This document shows positions 1 to 9,112 of a DNA stretch of 64,000 bases, piece after piece. The stretch comes from Desulfovibrio sp. JY. Its GTDB lineage: Bacteria > Desulfobacterota > Desulfovibrionia > Desulfovibrionales > Desulfovibrionaceae. Every line of letters starts with the position of its first letter. Position 1 is the first letter of the stretch. Location: contig CP082962.1 of assembly GCA_021730285.1 (NCBI GenBank), positions 744,001 to 808,000 of the forward strand, written 5' to 3'. The position numbers were made by a program, and so were the translations under genes. Below the pieces are notes generated by a model. It did not search any database. It saw only the letters and a program-made list of their open reading frames with translations, and was not told where the DNA came from.

Positions 1-2
1 TA

Positions 3-134
3 GAAACCCGCCTGGAGCGGTTGGCCATCCTGGCGGATGCGGCCAAGGATGCCGAGGAGCGCCAGCAACGCCGGCTACGGACGCGCCGATTGTACGAGCG
101 CGGCGTGCGCCGGGAAGCGAGGTTGTCAGTATGA
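3..134 (+). CDS. C-terminal fragment of unrecognised protein (start lies left of the window)
   Basis: The frame is open from the window edge and stops at a TGA that overlaps the ATG of the next gene (ATGA). The 43 visible residues are charged and helix-prone, with many Arg and Glu, and contain no motif I can name. The overlap shows it is co-transcribed with the small Cys-rich gene behind it, so it probably belongs to the integrated element. Its function is unknown and the N-terminus is missing. Confidence 0.5.
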   Translation, partial: ETRLERLAILADAAKDAEERQQRRLRTRRLYERGVRREARLSV

Positions 135-313
135 AGCAACAACAAACAGCCCGCCGGGCCCAGGGCTACATGCGCAAGACGAATCGGCGTTGCCGGGACT
201 GCGTCTGGTTTCTGCAGGGTAAAGGCGGCCCGCAATGCGGCAAGGGATGGTTCCCGACGGGAGAGCTTTCCTACTGCGAACAGGAATGGACGCCGAGGGA
301 GGGAAAGCCATGA
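131..313 (+). CDS. Small Cys-rich protein, element-encoded
   Basis: A 60-residue basic protein with the spacing CRDC (about residues 21-24) followed by single Cys residues near 37 and 48, a pattern that could bind one zinc ion. It overlaps the gene before it and the gene after it by ATGA junctions, so the three form one translationally coupled unit. Short proteins of this kind are common in prophages and integrative elements. I do not recognise a family and give no function. Confidence 0.5.
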   Translation: MKQQQTARRAQGYMRKTNRRCRDCVWFLQGKGGPQCGKGWFPTGELSYCEQEWTPREGKP

Positions 314-729
314 TCACCATGCCCTGCATCTCCATCCGTCAGCCCTGGCCATGGGCCATCCTTGTTTTGGGCAAGGACATCGAAAACCGATCCTGGGCGA
401 CGCGGTTCCGTGGCCCAATCCTGATCCACGCCGGCAAGCACTTCCGCCCTGATGAAATCCGTGAGGACGTCAGGGACTGCGCCATGATGGCCAGGAAAGC
501 CGGGCACGCGGTTCCGAACAAGGTCACCTTGCACGATCTCAAGGCCCAAACCGGTGGCATCGTCGGTATGACCACCATCGTGGATTGCGTGCGCGGCCAT
601 CCCTCGCCCTGGGCCATCCCGGGGCAATGGCATTGGGTGCTGGCAGACGCCCACCCCCTCCCGTTCCATCCCTGCCTGGGCCGGCTCGGGATTTTCCAAG
701 TTGAATACCCGCATAGCCTCGCTGCCTGA
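310..729 (+). CDS. ASCH-domain protein
   Basis: A 139-residue protein. The opening ISIRQPW followed by KDIENRSW is the hallmark of ASCH-domain proteins, a PUA-like beta-barrel fold thought to bind RNA or nucleotides and frequent in phages. I chose the ATG at 310 because it overlaps the upstream stop codon and gives the usual N-terminus; the frame is open further upstream to 235, but that part has no conserved look. It lies in the operon leading to the serine recombinase. The fold is fairly sure; the substrate is not known. Confidence 0.7.
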   Translation: MITMPCISIRQPWPWAILVLGKDIENRSWATRFRGPILIHAGKHFRPDEIREDVRDCAMMARKAGHAVPNKVTLHDLKAQTGGIVGMTTIVDCVRGHPSPWAIPGQWHWVLADAHPLPFHPCLGRLGIFQVEYPHSLAA

Positions 730-742
730 CGGAGGTTTACGC

Positions 743-913
743 ATGAACAGAAAAGCTCTTGAAATAGCATTGGCCGCAGGACAAAACTTGTCCCGAAGGC
801 TGGAAACGCTCAAAGAGGCTCTTGAAGCGGGAAACGAGGCCGCCGCGCTCGATATGGCCAGGGAGATCACAGGTGCGAAGAGACAAGGACAGCAAGGGCA
901 AGCCTGTCGTTGA
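743..913 (+). CDS. Short helical protein upstream of the recombinase
   Basis: A 56-residue ORF with a good ribosome binding site (GGAGG at 731-735) ahead of the ATG. The N-terminal 40 residues look like an amphipathic helix rich in Ala, Leu and Glu. Its 3' end overlaps the start of the recombinase gene in another frame, so the two are probably coupled. It could be a small regulator of integration or excision, but no motif supports a specific role. Family unrecognised. Confidence 0.4.
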   Translation: MNRKALEIALAAGQNLSRRLETLKEALEAGNEAAALDMAREITGAKRQGQQGQACR

Positions 914-2501
914 ACTGCTCAGGGTATCGACCTCAATGCAAGCCGGTGATGACCGCGCGGGCCTGCCTCGGCAGATGGAGGCCAATCGCCGGACCGTCGA
1001 ACGCCACGGCCTTGTCGTGGTGCGGACGGTCCGGCTGGTGGACGTCAGCGGTACGGCCACGATCCATGCGCCCGAGGTCCAGGAGATGCTTGCCATGCTC
1101 AAGTCTGGCCAGGCTCATGGCATCGTCTGCGCCGATTTCGACCGCTTGCTTCGCCCGGATGACTTTCGATCCCTGGCCATCCTCCAGGACATCCGAGAGG
1201 CCGGCGCGATCATCTACCTGCCCGACGGCACTGTGGACATCAACACTCAGGCCGGTTTCCTCATGTCCGGCCTGCAATCCATCATAGCCGGAAATGAATT
1301 GGCCCAGATCAAGAAGCGAATGATCGGGGCCAAGGAGGAAAAACGCCGCCAAGGGAAATGCCCGCAGTCCGCAATCTGTCTCCCGACCGGCGTCGGTTAT
1401 GATCGGCAAACCGAACAATGGTTCTATACCACGGATGCTGAAATCGTCCGGGACCTGTTCGCCCGTTTTCTGGCCGGAGAGCACAACCTGTCTGAGCTTC
1501 AACGACAGATTGGCTTGCATCACCGGACCATTTCCAACCTGCTGCGCAACGAAATTTATATCGGTGTCCGGGCCTATACCCAAAAGCGGGCCAGCGAGAA
1601 GCGATTGAAAGCGGATGGTCGCCAGGGCGATCGCCGCAAGGTCGCGCGCCTCCCCGAGGAGATCATCCGGGTCAAGGTCATCGACGAGCCTCTCATCGAT
1701 CCCATGGATTTTTGGAGGGCCCAGGAAATCTTATCGGCTAAGCGAGGTGGATTCGTGGAGCGTCGGCAGCAGGCCGACGACCTCTTCCTATTCAAGGGGC
1801 TCCTCCGGTGCGCCGTTTGCGGCGAACCGATGTACACGGTCCCCGGTGGCAAGGCTGGCCCCAAAAAAGACTACTATTACTGCCGGCAAAAGTCTGACCA
1901 CTTCAAGAAAGCTGGTGGCCCAGGATGCCTCTCCCATTACATGCATCGCGAAAACGTGGAAGAAATGGTCATGCGTTTTATTGAGCGAAAACTATCTGAC
2001 CCTGATTATGTAAGCGAGCAAGTGGCGCTCAATTTTGGATCAGAAGCAAACGTTCATCACGACGCCGAATTAGCGAACATTCAGGATAAGTTAACGAGGC
2101 TGGAGAAAAGCAAAAAAAGGGCAATAGACCTACACGTGGAAGGCATCATCGAACGTCCAGATTTGGACCGCAAGTTGGCATCTATCAAGTCGGAACAGGA
2201 ACGCTTGCGAGCGCATCTTCATGCCATGGCAATCTCAAGCGGCCCCACGATTCAGGATGTCGAGGCGGTTACCGCTATCACGGTCAAGGCTCTTGCTACT
2301 TTTAAGACCTGGACAAGGCGGGAACAGCGTTCATTTCTTCGTGCCGCAATGCTCAAGTTTTGGATAACCGACCAAAAGATCACAAAATTTACGCTGCCAT
2401 TTTGTCAGAAGTCTGCGCCCCGCATGGGCAGGGATTCATGGCCGCGACCAGCATCACGTCGGCCGGATAGGACAGCGACACCGCCGCCCGGGCGATGGTG
2501 A
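873..2501 (+). CDS. Large serine recombinase (integrase) of an integrated element
   Basis: About 542 residues from a GTG start preceded by GGGAG. The N-terminal resolvase domain carries RVSTSMQ with the catalytic Ser near residue 19. Next come the recombinase domain and a zinc ribbon (CAVC near residue 313, paired with later Cys residues around YYYC and GPGC). A coiled-coil stretch (about 410-470) follows, the normal order for large serine integrases that move phages and integrative elements. The last roughly 25 codons are read from chromosomal comM sequence on the opposite strand, so the stop codon at 2499-2501 is supplied by the host. This places the element boundary inside the gene's 3' end. 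Family assignment is firm; the exact native C-terminus is uncertain. Confidence 0.9.
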   Translation: MRRDKDSKGKPVVELLRVSTSMQAGDDRAGLPRQMEANRRTVERHGLVVVRTVRLVDVSGTATIHAPEVQEMLAMLKSGQAHGIVCADFDRLLRPDDFRSLAILQDIREAGAIIYLPDGTVDINTQAGFLMSGLQSIIAGNELAQIKKRMIGAKEEKRRQGKCPQSAICLPTGVGYDRQTEQWFYTTDAEIVRDLFARFLAGEHNLSELQRQIGLHHRTISNLLRNEIYIGVRAYTQKRASEKRLKADGRQGDRRKVARLPEEIIRVKVIDEPLIDPMDFWRAQEILSAKRGGFVERRQQADDLFLFKGLLRCAVCGEPMYTVPGGKAGPKKDYYYCRQKSDHFKKAGGPGCLSHYMHRENVEEMVMRFIERKLSDPDYVSEQVALNFGSEANVHHDAELANIQDKLTRLEKSKKRAIDLHVEGIIERPDLDRKLASIKSEQERLRAHLHAMAISSGPTIQDVEAVTAITVKALATFKTWTRREQRSFLRAAMLKFWITDQKITKFTLPFCQKSAPRMGRDSWPRPASRRPDRTATPPPGRW

Positions 2502-3489
2502 CCTTCCCATCCTCCAGCGGCTGGCGCAGCACTTCCAGGACGGATTTCTTGAACTCCGGCAGCTCGTCGAGAAAAAGCACCCCCCGGTGGGCCATGGACA
2601 CCTCGCCGGGGCGCGGATAGGAGCCGCCGCCGATGAGCCCGGCGTCGGAAATGGTGTGGTGCGGGCTGCGAAAGGGCCGGGCCGCGAGCAGCCCGGACCC
2701 GGGCTCCAGCCGGCCGGCCACGGAATGGATGGTCGTGACCTCGAGGGCCTCGTCGAAACGCAGCGGCGGCAACACCGTGGGGATGCGCTTGGCCAGCATG
2801 GTCTTGCCCGAACCCGGCGGGCCGATGAAAAGGAGGTTGTGCGAGCCCGCGGCCGCTATCTCCACCGCCCGCTTGGCATGCTCCTGGCCCTTGACCTCGG
2901 CGAAATCCTCGGCAAAGGCGTCGCCTTCCCCGGTCGCGGCAAAAGGCGGCGCGACGGCCGGGGCAATGTCCTCCTCGTCCTTGAAAAACCGCAGGACCTG
3001 GGCCAGATCGGCCGCCGGATACACGGAGAGCCCCTCGACCACCGCCGCCTCGGCGGCATTGGCCCGGGGCACCACGAGCCCCCTGGCCCCCTCGCGTCGG
3101 GCACGGGCGGCCAGGGGCAGGATACCGGGCACGGGCTTGAGCTCGCCGGACAGGGACAGTTCGCCGGAAAGAAAATAGCCGGACGCCGCATCCCGCGGAA
3201 TCGCCTCCACGGCCGCAAGCAGCGCCATGGCCAGGGGCAGGTCGTAGCCCGAGCCCTCCTTGCGCATGTCGGCCGGGGCCAGATTGACGGTGATGCGCGC
3301 CGGCGGCAGCCGCAGCCCCGCGTTTTTCAGCGCCGCAAGCACCCGTTCCTTGCTCTCGCGCACCGCCCCCTCGGCCAGCCCGACCATGGTGAAAGACGGC
3401 ATGCCCTGCCGCGCCAGATCGACTTCCAGGGTCACGGGATAGGCGTCGACGCCTAAAAGCGCGGCGGTACGAATTGTGGAAAGACTCAT
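2389..3489 (-). pseudogene. comM: comM (YifB-type Mg-chelatase-like ATPase), 3' end removed by insertion
   Basis: The remaining 366 residues start with [13 protein letters not shown] and contain the N-terminal chelatase-fold domain, the Walker A motif GPPGSGKT (about residue 220) and the Walker B motif [10 protein letters not shown]. Intact ComM/YifB proteins are about 510 residues. Here the sequence breaks right after MNPCPCG and ends with a short foreign tail, so the C-terminal AAA lid and Mg-chelatase C-terminal region are missing. ComM is a branch-migration helicase used during natural transformation; this copy is probably inactive. The start at 3489 is preferred over upstream frame because it gives the family N-terminus. 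Confidence 0.85.
2415..2440. other. Inferred attachment-site junction of the integrated element within comM
   Basis: Reading comM on the minus strand, the protein matches the family up to AAMNPCPCG and then departs into non-family sequence and a stop. The departure point falls at about 2415-2422, within the 3' end of the recombinase gene, as expected for a site cut by that recombinase. The exact crossover dinucleotide cannot be defined from one end. The other end, with the rest of comM, should lie left of the window. Confidence 0.6.
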
Positions 3490-3655
3490 AATCGTTCGAT
3501 AACCGATATCCCCGCCTTGCGGTCCACGCAAGGATTTTACCCGACCCGCCCTTTCCATTTGCCGGAGGCGATGCTAGCATCGGCAAGCCTCCGTATGATA
3601 GCGAGCCTTGGCCTCAAGGCGGCGCGACCCCAACCCCACCGGGAATCCCGACGGC

Positions 3656-5626
3656 ATGACCTCCGCCCGCTTCTCCCTGACACGCTCTGTTGGCGGCGCG
3701 GTATTGCTTACGGTCGTGTGCGTCAACACCCTGCTTCTGGCCGCTTTCGGCATCCTGGATTATGCCGGCGAAAAGCAGCGCCTGGACACGGAACTGCGCT
3801 ACGACCTGTCGGCCATCGCCGACCAGCTCGCCGACAACCTGGCCATGCCCCTGTGGTATCTTGAAAAAGACCACGCCGCCCGCCTCGTCGACGGCGTCAT
3901 GCGCAACGAACGCATCGCCGCGGTCGTGGTGACCGAACAAGGCCACAAGGGCATCTCCATCGGCCGCACCCGGGACCGCGACTGGAAGCCCACCGCCCTG
4001 ACCGAACGACCGGCCCTGTCCGACGTCATCAGGGAGCGGCGCGAGATCCATTACGAAAAAAACCGCCTCGGCACCCTCGAACTTTTCGCCACCCGCCGCT
4101 TCGTCGCGCAAGACCTGCAGCGTTCCCTGCTGCGCATCCTCCTGCGCATCCTGGGGCTCAATGCCGCCCTGGCCCTGGCCCTGGCCGTGGTCGTGCGCTG
4201 GCGGATCATCCGGCCGCTGTCGCGCCTGGAGCGCTACGCCGCCCGAGTCAGCCTCGGCGACGACGCCCCCGGCGACCCGGCGGAACTGGCGGACCTGCGC
4301 TTCGAACTGCAAAGCCTCGGGCGCACCATGCAGTCCACGGTGCAGCGCCTGTCGGCCGCCCAGCGCAATTACCGCGACATTTTCGAGAACGCCACCGAGG
4401 GCATCTTCCAGACCACGTTCGACGGCCGCATCCTCTCGGCCAACGCCGCCATGGCCGGCATGCTCGGCTACGACTCGCCCCAGGCGCTCATGGACGGCAT
4501 CACCGACGTCGGCCAACAGCTTTTCCACAACCCCGAGGAGCGCCGCGACATGCTGCGCCGGCTGGTGCGCGAAGGCAGCGTGACCGGCTTTCTGGCCCGC
4601 TTCCTGCGTCGCGACGGGCAGACCATCTGGGTGCGCATCAACACCCGGCTGGTGCGCGACGCTTCCGGCAACCCACTTTACACCGAAGGCACCCTGTCCG
4701 ACGTCACGGCCCGGCTCCGGGCCGAGCGGCGGCTGGAGATCTTAAACCGCCACCTGCGCGAGGCCGTCAGGGAACGCACCGGCCGGCTGGCCGAAAAGGC
4801 GGCGGAACTGGAGGCGGCCAACGCGCGCCTGACCGAACTCGACCGGCTTAAATCGGGATTTCTGGCCACCGTCTCCCACGACCTGCGCACCCCGCTGACC
4901 TCCATCATGGGGTTTGCCAAGCTCATCGCCCGCGACTTCAACCGCTTCTTCGCCCCCTTCGCCCAGGGAGGCGGTCCAGGCGACCGCCTGCGCCGCCAGG
5001 CGGAGCGCATCACCGCCAACCTGGCCATCATCGAAAGCGAGGGCGAACGCCTTACCCGGCTGATCAACGACTTCCTCGACCTGTCCAAGATCGAAGCCGG
5101 CCGGGCCCAGTGGCGCGACGCCGCCGTTATTCCGGCCGCGATCATCACCCGGGCCGCCGACGCCGTCAGCGCCGACTTCGAGGCCAAGCCGGACGTGGCC
5201 TTTTCCATGGACCTGGCCCCGGACCTGCCCGCGCTTCTGATCGACCCCGATCGCTTAAGCCAGGTGCTGGTCAACCTGCTCGGCAACGCCGCCAAGTTCA
5301 CGGACGAAGGCCATGTGCGGCTGCGGGCCTTCCGGCGGGACGGCATGCTGCGGGTGGAGGTGGCCGACAGCGGCCAGGGCGTGCCCCGGGAGTCCCTGGA
5401 AAAAATCTTCGACAAGTTCCACCAGGCCCAGGCCGGCGACACGATGGAAGAAGGCCGCCGCCGCAAGGGCACGGGCCTGGGGCTGGCCATCTGCCGCCAG
5501 ATCGTCGAACACTACAAGGGCCACATCTGGGCCGAATCCGAACTCGGCCGCGGCAGCACCTTCATCATGGAACTGCCCCTGCCCATAACCGTCGGCCCGG
5601 ACGCGGCCACGGAGGAAACGTCATGA
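3656..5626 (+). CDS. Membrane-bound PAS sensor histidine kinase
   Basis: A 656-residue sensor kinase. One TM helix near the N-terminus and a second at about residues 160-180 enclose a periplasmic sensing region. Then come a HAMP-like segment, a PAS domain (about 230-355), a short coiled coil, the HisKA box SHDLRTPLTS with the phospho-accepting His, and the HATPase domain with N box (LVNLLGNAAKF), G1 box (DSGQGVP) and GTGLGLAI. No response regulator gene is adjacent, so its partner is elsewhere. The ATG at 3656 gives a TM helix close to the N-terminus. It overlaps the dehydrogenase gene by ATGA. The signal sensed is unknown. Confidence 0.88.
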   Translation: MTSARFSLTRSVGGAVLLTVVCVNTLLLAAFGILDYAGEKQRLDTELRYDLSAIADQLADNLAMPLWYLEKDHAARLVDGVMRNERIAAVVVTEQGHKGISIGRTRDRDWKPTALTERPALSDVIRERREIHYEKNRLGTLELFATRRFVAQDLQRSLLRILLRILGLNAALALALAVVVRWRIIRPLSRLERYAARVSLGDDAPGDPAELADLRFELQSLGRTMQSTVQRLSAAQRNYRDIFENATEGIFQTTFDGRILSANAAMAGMLGYDSPQALMDGITDVGQQLFHNPEERRDMLRRLVREGSVTGFLARFLRRDGQTIWVRINTRLVRDASGNPLYTEGTLSDVTARLRAERRLEILNRHLREAVRERTGRLAEKAAELEAANARLTELDRLKSGFLATVSHDLRTPLTSIMGFAKLIARDFNRFFAPFAQGGGPGDRLRRQAERITANLAIIESEGERLTRLINDFLDLSKIEAGRAQWRDAAVIPAAIITRAADAVSADFEAKPDVAFSMDLAPDLPALLIDPDRLSQVLVNLLGNAAKFTDEGHVRLRAFRRDGMLRVEVADSGQGVPRESLEKIFDKFHQAQAGDTMEEGRRRKGTGLGLAICRQIVEHYKGHIWAESELGRGSTFIMELPLPITVGPDAATEETS

Positions 5627-6774
5627 CGACCACCCGCCTTTTTTGCACCCCGCCCCGCATCCAATTCGGTCCCCGCGCCCTGGAACACGTCGGCCGGGAA
5701 GCCGCGCGCCTGGGGAAAACGGCCCTTGTCGTGACCGGCCGCTCCTCCTCGACCAAAAACGGCTCCCTGGAGCGGACCTGCGCCCTGCTGACGGCGGCCG
5801 GGGTCGCGGCCGTGCCCTTCGCCCGGGTGGAATCCGATCCGAGCCTCGATACGGTGACGGAAGGCGCGGAACTGGCCAGGGAAAAAGGCTGCGACGTGCT
5901 CGTGGCCCTCGGCGGCGGCAGCGCCATGGACGCGGCCAAGGCCATCAGCTGCCTGCTGGCCAATCCCGGGCCGCTGGCAAACCTCGAAGGCGCAACCGGC
6001 CTCAAACAGGGACCGCCGCTTGTCGCCGTACCGACCACCGCCGGCACGGGCAGCGAGGTCACACGGGTCGCCGTCCTCACCGACACGGCCCGCAAGTACA
6101 AGCTGCTGCTGGTCGGCGAAACGCTCATGCCGGCGGCGGCCATCCTCGACCCGGAACTGACCGCCTCCATGCCGCCCAAAGTGGCCGCGGCCACGGGCAT
6201 GGACGCCCTGACCCACGCCATCGAGGCCTACGTCTCGAAGCTGGCCACCCCGCTCTCCGACACCCTGGCCCTGGCCGCCATCGAGACCATCGGCGCCAAC
6301 CTGGCCCTGGCCGTGACCGCCCCGGACAACCTGCATGCCCGCGCGGCCATGCTCTATGCCCAGATGCAGGCGGGGCAGGCCTTTTCCAACGCTTCGGTCG
6401 GCCTCGTCCACGCCATGTCCCGGCCCATGGGCGCGCGCTACGGCGTGCCCCACGGCGCGGCCAACGCCATGCTGCTGCCCCATGTCGCGGCCTACAACCG
6501 GCCGGCCTGTCCGCAGCGCATGGCCCGCATCGCCATGGCCCTCGGACGGTGCATCGACGGCATGGACCTGGGAAAAGCCTCGCGCCAGGCGGCTGTCGCC
6601 CTGAAGGAACTGGCCGCCGAGCTGCCCCTGCCGCGCACCCTGGGCGACGTGGGCGTGCCGACGGGCGATCTGGTCGACATGGCCCGGGAAGCGGCGGAAA
6701 ACGGCAGCAGCCGGGTCAACCCCCGCCGCCCCAGCCCGGAAGACATCGCTTCGATTTACCACGAATTGGCTTAG
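5623..6774 (+). CDS. Iron-containing (type III) alcohol dehydrogenase
   Basis: A 383-residue NAD(P)-dependent alcohol dehydrogenase of the Fe-ADH family. It has the dinucleotide-binding segment GGGSAMDAAKA and the metal site made by the Asp and His of GMDALTHAIEAY together with the His residues of LVHAMSRPMG and GVPHGAANA. Such enzymes interconvert alcohols or diols and aldehydes in the cytoplasm and are abundant in alcohol-oxidising Desulfovibrio. Length is normal. The start overlaps the histidine kinase stop (ATGA), so the two genes are coupled. The substrate cannot be told from sequence. Confidence 0.88.
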   Translation: MTTTRLFCTPPRIQFGPRALEHVGREAARLGKTALVVTGRSSSTKNGSLERTCALLTAAGVAAVPFARVESDPSLDTVTEGAELAREKGCDVLVALGGGSAMDAAKAISCLLANPGPLANLEGATGLKQGPPLVAVPTTAGTGSEVTRVAVLTDTARKYKLLLVGETLMPAAAILDPELTASMPPKVAAATGMDALTHAIEAYVSKLATPLSDTLALAAIETIGANLALAVTAPDNLHARAAMLYAQMQAGQAFSNASVGLVHAMSRPMGARYGVPHGAANAMLLPHVAAYNRPACPQRMARIAMALGRCIDGMDLGKASRQAAVALKELAAELPLPRTLGDVGVPTGDLVDMAREAAENGSSRVNPRRPSPEDIASIYHELA

Positions 6775-6789
6775 GGAGAGGTAGAAAGT

Positions 6790-6956
6790 GCGAGAGGGGA
6801 ACCCTTTTTGGGAAAAAGGGTTCCCCTCTCGCGCTCTCCCCTCCCCAAAACTTTTAACGATTACGAATGCGGTGACGGTAATGCGCTGTAACCATTGAAA
6901 GTCTTTAGGATGGGGGGTCCGGGGGAAACCCTTTCTTCAGAAAGGGTTTCCCCCGG
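6790..6956. repeat. Family 1 composite element (GCGAGAGGGG hairpin, then GGGGGAAAC hairpin)
   Basis: The first hairpin (6790-6832) starts 16 bases after the dehydrogenase stop codon. The second (6919-6956) contains the stop codon of the convergent AbrB-type gene. They are joined by a spacer with remnants of the ACTTTTAACG and GTAACC motifs seen in other copies. It sits between two convergent genes. Confidence 0.8.
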
Positions 6957-8007
6957 TTCCTCCATGCGAATGCCGCATGGCTCGGCTGGCCAGAAAGCGG
7001 GCCATGGGCGGGGCGAGGAACGTCACCAGGAAGAAGCGGACCGTCTGGAGCGTCATGACGAAGGACAGGTCGACGGGGCTCGTGGCCGCGATGATGGCCA
7101 CGGTGTCCATGCCGCCGGGGCAGGTGGCGAGGTAGGCGGTCAGGGCGTCGACCCCGGCCAACCGCACGATGACCCAGGCCAGCACGCCGCAAAAGCTCAT
7201 GAGCGCGACGATGGAGGCCAGGATGGCCGGCAGGGAGCGCGCGGCGTGCAGCGCCACCTGGCGGGTGAAGCCGAGCCCGATGCGCCAGCCGATGGCGCCG
7301 TAGGTGGCGGCGAGAAGCCAGGCCGGCACATCGGCGATGGCCACGCCCGAGAGGTGCAGCGCCCCGCCCACGGCCATGGGCGCGAGCATGGCCCCGGACG
7401 GAATATGCGTGCCGAACCCGACCAGCGCCCCCAGGGCAAAGAGTCCGAGCAGCGGCAGCAGCGTCTGCCACTGCGGCGCCGGGAACCAGACCACGTCGAG
7501 CCAGACCGAACCGCCCTTCCCCTGCCAGAAATGCGCCACCAGCGAAGCGGCCAGGGCCACGCAGATCACGCGCAAATACTGCATGAAGGCCACCAGCCGC
7601 GCATCCGCGCCGTTGGCTTCGGCCATGACCACCATGGCCGTGGCCCCGCCCGGGGACGTGCCCCAGATGCCAGTGGTTTCGGGCATGACATGGCGGCGGT
7701 AGAGCAGCCAGCCGAGCACGCCGCTGGCGGCGATGGTGGCCAGGACCACGGCCAGAAAAAGCGGCCAGCGGCTTAAAAACGAGGGCAGGATGTCCGGAGT
7801 GGCGGCCCGGGAGATAAACGCCCCGACAACGGTCTGGGCCAGGATGTAGGGGGCGCGGGGCAGCGCGATGTCGCCGCCGCAAAGGGCCATGACGATGCCG
7901 GCCAGCATGGGGCCGATCAAGAGCGCGGCCGGCAGGTGCATGCGCCATAGGCCCGCCGTGGCCGCCACTGTCATCACCGTCAGCAGCAACCACTTTTTCG
8001 CTTGCAT
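6937..8007 (-). CDS. AbrB-family integral membrane protein
   Basis: About 356 residues with some ten hydrophobic helices and two similar halves, each with a Gly/Pro-rich segment (TGIWGTSPGGATAMVV in the first, YLATCPGGMDTVAIIA in the second). This duplication is typical of the AbrB/ammonia-monooxygenase-related membrane family, whose transported substrate is unsettled. The ATG at 8007 is followed directly by a TM helix; the frame is open upstream, but that part is low-complexity repeat DNA. The last residues (GGNPF) and the stop lie in a family 1 hairpin, so the tail was probably altered by the repeat. Confidence 0.75.
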   Translation of the reverse strand: MQAKKWLLLTVMTVAATAGLWRMHLPAALLIGPMLAGIVMALCGGDIALPRAPYILAQTVVGAFISRAATPDILPSFLSRWPLFLAVVLATIAASGVLGWLLYRRHVMPETTGIWGTSPGGATAMVVMAEANGADARLVAFMQYLRVICVALAASLVAHFWQGKGGSVWLDVVWFPAPQWQTLLPLLGLFALGALVGFGTHIPSGAMLAPMAVGGALHLSGVAIADVPAWLLAATYGAIGWRIGLGFTRQVALHAARSLPAILASIVALMSFCGVLAWVIVRLAGVDALTAYLATCPGGMDTVAIIAATSPVDLSFVMTLQTVRFFLVTFLAPPMARFLASRAMRHSHGGTGGNPF

Positions 8008-8172
8008 GCGTGCTCTCCCCGGATGGGCGGGCGAGCGGGGCTCCGCCCCGGACCCCGGCAGAGGCTCCGCCTCTGCACTCCGCCGGGGGGCTTGATGCCC
8101 CCCGGTCCCCCCTTGACGCTTTGCCGGGTGGGACTTCGCGGGTTGATGGGAATGGGAATGGGAATCGAGTCT

Positions 8173-8241
8173 TTGTTGCCGCAATCGGCCCGCCGGCACG
8201 AAGCGCTTCGCGCTGCGACACCGGGCCGATTGCGGCAACAA
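8173..8241. repeat. 69-base inverted repeat with perfect 19-bp stem
   Basis: The arm TTGTTGCCGCAATCGGCCC (8173-8191) is matched perfectly by its complement at 8223-8241. The 31-base loop contains its own small hairpin (GCGAAGCGCTTCGC-like). It resembles the hairpin at 51006-51074 in size and in part of the loop, but the arms differ. Confidence 0.75.
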
Positions 8242-8326
8242 CCGCGCCAGCGGCGAAGCGCCGCATTTCAAGAAAAAAAGAATGCTTCCTTTATCCGTTC
8301 CCGGCTCAACCCGACCAAAGCCGAGT

Positions 8327-8406
8327 CGGGGGGACCGGGGGGCCCGTGGCCCCCCGGTAGGGTGGTCCGGGAGGGGCAACGCCCCTCCCGGCCGCCGGAG
8401 GCATCC
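8327..8406. repeat. Family 2 element (GGGAGGGGC hairpin)
   Basis: It holds GGGGGGCCCG-type and GGGAGGGGCAACGCCCCTCCC hairpins (positions 8378-8391 onward) and ends with GCCGCCGGAGGCAT, the flank shared with family 1. It begins 5 bases downstream of the lepB stop, reading along the minus strand. Confidence 0.75.
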
Positions 8407-8410
8407 CTAT

Positions 8411-9010
8411 CTACCGCACAAGGCGGCCGATGCGGCTCCAGCGAATGTCGGACGGGCCGTCCCAGGACCAGTAGATGACCCAGGCCTTGCCCCGGATCTT
8501 GTCCTTGTCCACGAAGCCCCAGAAGCGGGAATCGTAGGATTCGTCGCGATTGTCGCCCATTACGAAGTATTTTCCGGGCGGCACGGTGATGGGACCGAAA
8601 TTGTCGCGCCGGGCCTGGATGCCCGGATCGGTGTGCTTGACGTAGGGCTCGTCGAGCTTCTGGCCGTTTCTGTAGACGACCTTGTCCTTCATCTCCAGCA
8701 CGTCGCCGGGCACGCCGATGATGCGCTTGATGAAGTCCTTGGAGGTGTCCTCGGGAAACTCGAAGACGATGACGTCCCCGTGCTGGGGATTTTCGAGGGG
8801 CAAAATGGACTTGTCGGTAAAGGGGATGCGGGTGCCGTAGAGGAATTTGTTGACCAGCAGGTGGTCGCCTATAAGCAGCGTATCGAGCATGGAGCCGGAG
8901 GGGATCTTGAAGGCCTGGACCACGAAGGTGCGGATGACGAAGGCCAGCACCAGGGCTACGGCCAGGGCTTCAAGATATTCCAACAGCAGCTTTTGCCATC
9001 TCGGGTTCAT
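8411..9010 (-). CDS. lepB: Signal peptidase I
   Basis: A 199-residue membrane protease that cleaves signal peptides of exported proteins on the outer face of the inner membrane. The N-terminal TM helix (about residues 10-30) is followed by the catalytic Ser in IPSGSMLDTL and the catalytic Lys in KRIIGVPGD. The C-terminal boxes VMGDNRDESYDSRFWG and KAWVIYW are intact. Length fits the short single-anchor form. It lies downstream of lepA on the same strand, about 100 bases away, an arrangement common in bacteria (lepA-lepB operon). Confidence 0.95.
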   Translation of the reverse strand: MNPRWQKLLLEYLEALAVALVLAFVIRTFVVQAFKIPSGSMLDTLLIGDHLLVNKFLYGTRIPFTDKSILPLENPQHGDVIVFEFPEDTSKDFIKRIIGVPGDVLEMKDKVVYRNGQKLDEPYVKHTDPGIQARRDNFGPITVPPGKYFVMGDNRDESYDSRFWGFVDKDKIRGKAWVIYWSWDGPSDIRWSRIGRLVR

Positions 9011-9112
9011 CGTCGTGATTCCTTGTTTTCGGGGGCGGCGGGACGGGCAGGCCCGCGCGAGCCGCGCGCGGACGCCCCGGCCGTGGTCGGAGGTTTGGAA
9101 AAGGCGGGCCGG

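Larger units (their letters stand above)
8008..8410. other. Gene-free repeat-rich interval between lepB and the AbrB gene
   Basis: This interval of about 400 bases is almost entirely palindromic. It holds short GC hairpins at about 8035-8110, a G-rich tract GGGAATGGGAATGGGAATC near 8150, the 69-base inverted repeat at 8173-8241 and the family 2 element at 8327-8406. No plausible gene was found. The AbrB gene start at 8007 has no obvious promoter in it. Confidence 0.6.

Noticed and set aside
5110-5622. Long N-terminal extension of the alcohol dehydrogenase frame
   Set aside because: It overlaps the histidine kinase ATPase domain in another frame and has Arg/Gly-rich content. The family start is the ATG at 5623.
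6790-6956. Family 1 hairpins as ordinary intrinsic terminators
   Set aside because: Stems are strong and near stop codons, but no T tract follows them, unlike the clear terminators after sat and rpmA. Kept as repeats.
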